A stretch of DNA of 64,000 nucleotides from Hypericum androsaemum (taxonomy: Eukaryota > Streptophyta > Magnoliopsida > Malpighiales > Hypericaceae): the NCBI GenBank assembly GCA_963995505.1, contig OZ023184.1:3658001-3722000 (forward strand), given 5' to 3'. A program made the position numbers and the translations under genes. A model generated the notes under the pieces. It saw only the letters and a list, made by a program, of their open reading frames with translations, searched no databases and had not been told where the DNA came from. How positions within the stretch are numbered: position 1 is the stretch's first letter; each line of letters begins with the position of its first letter. Below, piece after piece: positions 58,855 through 64,000 of the stretch.

Positions 58855-61637
58855 CAGGAAATCAAGTCTGCATTGTGGAATTGTAATGGAGACAAGGCCT
58901 CAGGGCAAGACGGGTTTAATTTCAGATTCTACAAAGTGGCCTGGGAGATAATCAAGGACGATTTGTTCCTTTTCGTTGAGGATTTCTTTAGGACAGGGAA
59001 ACTAAATAAGTTTGAATCCTCCTCTTTCATTACCCTCATTCCGAAGTCTCCTGGCACATCTTTAATGTCAAAATTTTCCCAATAAGCTTGGTTGGTAGCA
59101 TCTACAAAGTCATCTCCAAAGTGCTTACTTTGAGACTGAGATATGTCATACATGAGGTAGTAAGGAATGAGCAATCGGCATTCATCCACGGGAGGCAAAT
59201 CTCTGAAAATATTCTAGTGGCGAATGAGGTCATTAGTTACCTGAAAGCAAGTAAGAAAGAGGCTGCTCAAGTCAAGTTAGATTTTTCAAAAGCTTTTGAT
59301 TATGTAAATTGGAAGTATCTGGACCAAACAATGGAATCAATGGGGTTTGGAGTCCGATGGAGGGGCTGGATTCATGGTTGTGTTTCAAATGCTCAGGCCT
59401 CCGTTCTTGTTAATGGCTCACCAACCAACATGTTTAAACTTGAGAGAGATCTCTGACAAGGTGATCCAATTTTCCCATTCCTCTTTTTGTTGGATGCGGA
59501 GGGCCTCAGAGTCTTGACTAAATAAGCTGATGAACTTCGCTACATTACAGGTCTCGACCTACCTGGTTTGGATCAACGCTTATCGTTTCTACAGTATGCG
59601 GATGACACGCTAATGTTCTCAATGGTGGATGGTCATAGTTTGAAGAACTTAAGATTTATTGTTCTTACTTTCGGACTTATGTGAGGGCTGCAAGTCAACC
59701 TTGGGAAAACGTCCTTGGTTGGTGTTAATGCCTCCCAGTTTTGGCTTGATTCAACGAGCGTCACCTGGGCTGCAAAGTGGAAAACCTCCCAATTAAGTAC
59801 CTCGAACTTCGTCTAGGATGCAATATGAGCTGAAAATCACACTGGTGACCTATTTTTGGTGCTTTAAATTGTCGATTAGCTTCCTGAAAAGGTAATCTTT
59901 TGTCACTAGGAGGGAGACTAACTCTCACTAAGGCAGTCCTCACTTGCCTCCTACTTCCACTCAATTTTCAAACTTCCAAAGGGCATATGCAAGGAGATCG
60001 AGAAAAAGATCAGAAAGTTTCTCTGGTCTGGTTATTCCGACAAAAGCAAGTCTCCCATGGTTAAAAGGTCTACTGTCTCCTGTCCAAAAGCTTCAGGTGG
60101 GATGGGAATTGAAAAACAGGGGGAGAAAAATGAAAGTTTTTTGCTTAAATAGGCCTGGAGATTTCCTCGTGAAAGATAGTCATGGTGGGCTTAAGTGATT
60201 GCTAGTTTGAACAGTTTCACACATGTTTCCTCTAATGATCTTTCTACGGCGAGAAGAAGTGGAATATGGACTGATATTATTAAGGTGGTCTCTGGCTCGT
60301 CTAAAGTTGTGCAAGTTTTCAGAAAGGGTTGCAAGCACGAGGTGGGCGACGGAAAAAAATTTAGATTCTGGACTGAACCGTGGTGAAAGGAAGTTACACC
60401 TAAAAGACCAATTCCCACACCTTTTTCCCATGGTTAAAAGGTCTACTGTCTCCTGTCCAAAAGCTTCAGGTGGGATGGGAATTGAAAAACAGGGGGAGAA
60501 AAATGAAAGTTTTTTGCTTAAATAGGCCTGGAGATTTCCTCGTGAAAGATAGTCATGGTGGGCTTAAGTGATTGCTAGTTTGAACAGTTTCACACATGTT
60601 TCCTCTAATGATCTTTCTACGGCGAGAAGAAGTGGAATATGGACTGATATTATTAAGGTGGTCTCTGGCTCGTCTAAAGTTGTGCAAGTTTTCAGAAAGG
60701 GTTGCAAGCACGAGGTGGGCGACGGAAAAAAATTTAGATTCTGGACTGAACCGTGGTGAAAGGAAGTTACACCTAAAAGACCAATTCCCACACCTTTTTC
60801 CCATGGTTAAAAGGTCTACTGTCTCCTGTCCAAAAGCTTCAGGTGGGATGGGAATTGAAAAACAGGGGGAGAAAAATGAAAGTTTTTTGCTTAAATAGGC
60901 CTGGAGATTTCCTCGTGAAAGATAGTCATGGTGGGCTTAAGTGATTGCTAGTTTGAACAGTTTCACACATGTTTCCTCTAATGATCTTTCTACGGCGAGA
61001 AGAAGTGGAATATGGACTGATATTATTAAGGTGGTCTCTGGCTCGTCTAAAGTTGTGCAAGTTTTCAGAAAGGGTTGCAAGCACGAGGTGGGCGACGGAA
61101 AAAAATTTAGATTCTGGACTGAACCGTGGTGAAAGGAAGTTACACCTAAAAGACCAATTCCCACACCTCTTTTCCATCTTTGAACAGGCTGGTGCTTCTG
61201 TCTTTGATTGCGGACGTTTGATTAGAGATGAATGGCATTGGAACCTCACTTGGAGGCGCCACCTTTTTGTATGGGAGGAGGAAAGCTTGGCTGCACTCCA
61301 AGATCTTCTCTCCAACTTTAGCCCTCGACTAGGAGTTGAAGATGTAATCATCTGGGTGCATGAAAAAAATAATGGTTTCAGTACCAGATCGTTACGTAAC
61401 ATGCTTTATGACAACCAATTAACATATCTGCAGGCTGAATTAGCCCAACTTTGGAATGGACAGCTTCCTTATAAGGTTGAGGCATTCCTTAGGATCTTAT
61501 TACAGGGTAAGCTGCCCACCCGTGTGAATCTTATCAGGATGAATAGACTTCAAGCTTGCGATGTGCTTTGTCCTCTGTGCGAGACTTTTGATGAATCAAA
61601 TGCCCACCTTTTTCTTCCTTGCAGTGTCTCCTGGTAG
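58855..61637 (+). pseudogene. LINE A ORF2 remnant: RT and zf-RVT
   Basis: Pieces in order: GQDGFNF and FITLIPKSPG (58873-59085), a frameshift near 59070, then EQSAFIHGRQISENILVANEV and VKLDFSKAFDYVNW (59088-59453). A TGA at 59454 replaces Arg in RDLRQGDP. The YADD box lies at 59595-59606, in a frame with further stops. Then come IRKFLWSGYSDKSK (60006) and, beyond the 373-bp triplication, the zf-RVT region VNLIRMN...CPLCETFDESNAHLFLPC ending at 61637. Several stops are CGA or TGG to TGA changes, as cytosine deamination gives. Not functional. Confidence 0.88.
60054..61172. repeat. 373-bp tandem triplication inside LINE A
   Basis: Units begin cccatggttaaaaggtc at 60054, 60427 and 60800. I see no difference between the first two units, and the third matches until its last ~20 bp. 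The related segment at 54187-54560 has a single unit. 373 is not a multiple of 3. Confidence 0.93.
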
Positions 61638-62120
61638 TTTTGGAATTCAATTGCTAAAAGAATAGGGGCTAGCTGGTGTATTAGTGGTGATGTGCTCTCC
61701 TTCTTTGCAAATTGGAGAGGCCTTATGAGGGGAGGAATGTTAGAGAAGGTCTGGTATGCACTTTTCGGGGCAATCAAGTGGGGTATCTGGAACTTGAGGA
61801 ATCGCATGATCTTTGACACTGTTATGTGCGACCGGGAGCTTCTTCTACATTTCATTCTCTAACGGAAGAGAGAGTGGCTAATTTGATCTAATTCCATTAG
61901 AGACCTTCATGGTCAGGACCTTTAGGTGTACTTGGATTCTTCAAAACAGGATGGATAGTTTAGTTTTTTAACCCCTGGGCTTGTCCAGAGGGTTGGGAGT
62001 TCCTGGATATCCATTGTTGTATATGTGTACATAATTCTCTTTTTTATAAAACCAGTTACTTATAAAAAAATTATATTCACACAAAAAAAACTTGTAAGTT
62101 TTATATTCCAAAAACTAGCT

Positions 62121-62660
62121 TTAATAGAAGTTGATCGTGATAAACGACTTAGATTTTTTTAAGGCAAAAGCTAGTACTTCATTAATTATAAGAGAGTCAT
62201 ACAAAAGTAGATCCTCCAGCATACTCAGAGGACAAGAGATTACATCGCCTAGTATGGTTTTTTGTCTAGCGGATTTAGCAAGCCAATTCGCAACAAGATT
62301 TGTGTTCCTAGGAATGTACTCAAGCTTACACAAGGGTAAACTCAAAAGGGAAGTTTGGACTTCCAATGCCTTTAGCTCAATTTGCCAATCAATCACTTTT
62401 AAATCATGATTAAGATATTCAACAAGCGATTTGCAATCTGACTCCACCATGACTGATTTCAGGGGGTAGATCTATTTAGTCAAAACCACAGCAACTTCGA
62501 TGGCCAACAATTCAGCCTTTATGGCTGTTGGAACTTTTATTGCCGCAAAACGCACGTGAACCATGCTGCCAGAATGGTCTCTAGCAATGGCAGCCCACCC
62601 AGCATACGCCTTAGCAGCAACCCACGAGCCGTCAACATTAACTTTGATGAAATCGTTATC
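62121..62660 (-). pseudogene. LINE B RNase H domain, with stops
   Basis: Same domain as at 55533-56012: MVESDCKSLVEYLN and YIPRNTNLVANWLAKSA are intact in 62121-62450. Upstream, the strand bearing the Glu motif is cut off by a stop near 62470. It is more decayed than its copy at 55533. Confidence 0.82.
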
Positions 62661-62865
62661 AGGTAGTCTCCAGCAATGAGAGCTTACGATGCCTGCAGGG
62701 ATAACAAGTCCCTTGAGACAAGTGAATTCTGAAGCCTTGTGGGCTGCACTTTTCTAGCTGGTTATCAGATTTCGACGCTTTTCATCAAAGATAAATTGGT
62801 TCTTAGTCAACCAAATTTGCCAAATAGTGAAGCACACCAAGTTGATGCATTCATGTTGGCCTTGG

Positions 62866-63267
62866 TCATCTACAACAGCTCCTTGGACCAGCTTTTGAAG
62901 TCGGGGGGGGGGGGGGGGGGGGGGGGGGGGTGGTCTTCATCTGCAGGTTGTACCCCACAGCGAGGGACCAGGTGGATTTTGCGTGGGGGAAGAAAACCAA
63001 GGCGTGGAGAACACTTTCATTCTCACAATGACATAACGAACAAGAGGGATCATTCGTAATCGTTTGCCTGGTCAAGCTAGCCATAGTAGCTAGAGAATTG
63101 TGAGCTGCTCTCCCGATAAAAGATTTTATCTTTGGCAAAGCTGGGAGTCTCCGAATCTTGCGCCACACATCATTAAAACTTGGATCAGTAGAATTTCTGT
63201 TAGCCATAATGTTATGGTATCCAAGTTTCACAAAATACTCCCCTGAGGTCGCAGAAGTAAATATCAC
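62866..63267 (-). pseudogene. LINE B zf-RVT region with homopolymer insertion
   Basis: Frame of 133 codons with VWRKIRRLPALPKIKSF, then the Cys/His pattern CSLCHCENESVLHALVFFPHAKSTW of zf-RVT. It ends in a poly-Pro run translated from the C28 tract on this strand. Confidence 0.82.
62903..62930. repeat. Run of 28 G
   Basis: An uninterrupted G homopolymer on the plus strand lies within LINE B. The copied segment at 54143-56274 stops just before the corresponding position. Confidence 0.95.
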
Positions 63268-64000
63268 TTTATCCTCCCCTCTATTTCTCCTAGGTGTAAT
63301 AAGCTAAATAGCCTAAATTTCAGCATTGGTGAACAAACGTTGCAAGGTTTGGTTATCCTACGAACCACCTTCATCATCAAGCAGGTCTGCCACTACCTTC
63401 TCTCGAGCCTCCTCTGGCCTTGAGCTTTGCACTCTTCTATCCGGGAGGTTCATAATCCACGAGTCTTCCCATATCAAGGTTCTACTCCCATCGGTAATTC
63501 TCCAAAGAAGATTAGGCTTCAAAACATTCAGGCCCTTGAGAATGCTTCTCTAAGTCCACGAAGGTCTTGGACCTTTTGTAGCCTGCAATAAGGAAGACGC
63601 AGAAAAGTAAATGCTCTTTATTAGTTTACCATACAGGGATTCTTGGTTATGGATTAGTCTCCAGGCTACTTAGCCAGTAAAGCATTATTAAAAGCCTCTA
63701 TGTTCCTGAACCCCATCCCGTCTACACCCTTAGCTTTCGAAATCTTTTCCCAGCTAACCCAGGTAATCTTCCTTGTTTCACATCACTAGACCGCATAAAA
63801 CTTGACATAAGGCTGTCCATTTTCCTACAGAAAAATCTAGGGAAGGATACACATTGCATCACGTAAGTGGGGATGGACGAGAGGGTCGCTTTAATCATCA
63901 CCTCCCGCCCTACAGCTGAAAGCAACTTATTTTTCCAGGTCTGAAATTTCTTCCACATAGCATTATAAATGTAACTAACTGCATTGCACTTTGACCTACC

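Larger units (their letters stand above)
58850..62060 (+). mobile_element. LINE A (plus strand), decayed ORF2 from mid-RT to 3' end
   Basis: It starts in the RT domain (WNCNGDKASGQDGFNF) and runs to an A-rich 3' end near 62060. It lacks ORF1, the endonuclease and the front of RT. Its 3' end meets that of LINE B (minus strand) within about 60 bp. Confidence 0.85.
62110..64000 (-). mobile_element. LINE B (minus strand), decayed ORF2 C-terminal half, runs off the window
   Basis: Reading leftward from the window end: RT C-terminus (KNKLLSAVGREVMIKATLSSIPTYVMQC, split in 63958-63722), the linker with ITDGSRTLIWEDSWIMNLP (about 63520-63430), zf-RVT (IKSFIGRAAHNSLAT...CSLCHCENESVLHAL, 63267-62940), then RNase H to about 62121. 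Stops and frameshifts are common. The part 62110-62890 is the one copied to 55490-56274. Confidence 0.85.

Overview
The window is nuclear DNA of a flowering plant, most likely a eudicot. Spliced plant genes, plant-only families (a DUF868 protein, a B-lectin/PAN membrane protein, a defensin-like peptide), LTR elements with plant-type architecture, LINEs with a plant-type RNase H domain, and many MULE and hAT-type MITEs in AT-rich intergenic DNA all point this way. I cannot name the species.

Layout. 1-1789: 3' end of a PCF11/PCFS4-like polyadenylation factor gene with a 15-nt last exon. 2.7-13.8 kb: a cluster of non-autonomous DNA transposons. It holds two hAT-like MITEs, a large palindromic MULE, and three long-TIR MULE-like elements of one family; the one at 12311-13742 carries a fragment of a TTM3-like CYTH gene (Pack-MULE). 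14.1-15.25 kb: a 5'-truncated LINE with a 15-bp target site duplication (TSD). 16.0-17.5 kb: an intact single-exon B-lectin/PAN membrane protein gene. 17.9-21.6 kb: simple and tandem repeats. 21875-27385: Copia 1, bounded by a TGATT TSD, whose left end is not an LTR but a palindrome made from the U5 terminus. 28.07-53.78 kb: a nested set of elements cut by an inversion. A Gypsy (Tekay/Del-like) element had inserted into the RT of Copia 2. An inversion of about 28073-47718 then separated both into head-to-head halves. The matching GTTGC duplications at 34281-34285 (as gcaac) and 51038-51042, and the RT reading frame across them, show that the halves were once contiguous. The inverted segment also carries an intact DUF868 gene (41718-42638), a MITE, and a retro-insertion with an 18-bp TSD. 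53.78-57.1 kb: a LINE-derived segment between 362-bp direct repeats, then a two-exon secreted cysteine-rich (defensin-like) peptide gene. 57.9-58.3 kb: a 20-bp minisatellite. 58.85-64.0 kb: two decayed LINEs tail to tail, one holding a 373-bp triplication, the other a run of 28 G.

Host genes. Only four look functional: PCFS4-like (partial here), B-lectin/PAN, DUF868 and the defensin-like peptide. They show no shared pathway. Most of the rest is transposon-derived, and the main interest is in how those elements were made and rearranged. Fold-back or inverted junctions recur: the U5 palindrome of Copia 1, a hairpin at the edge of an organelle-like insertion in Copia 2, a probable twin-primed insertion, and the inversion itself.
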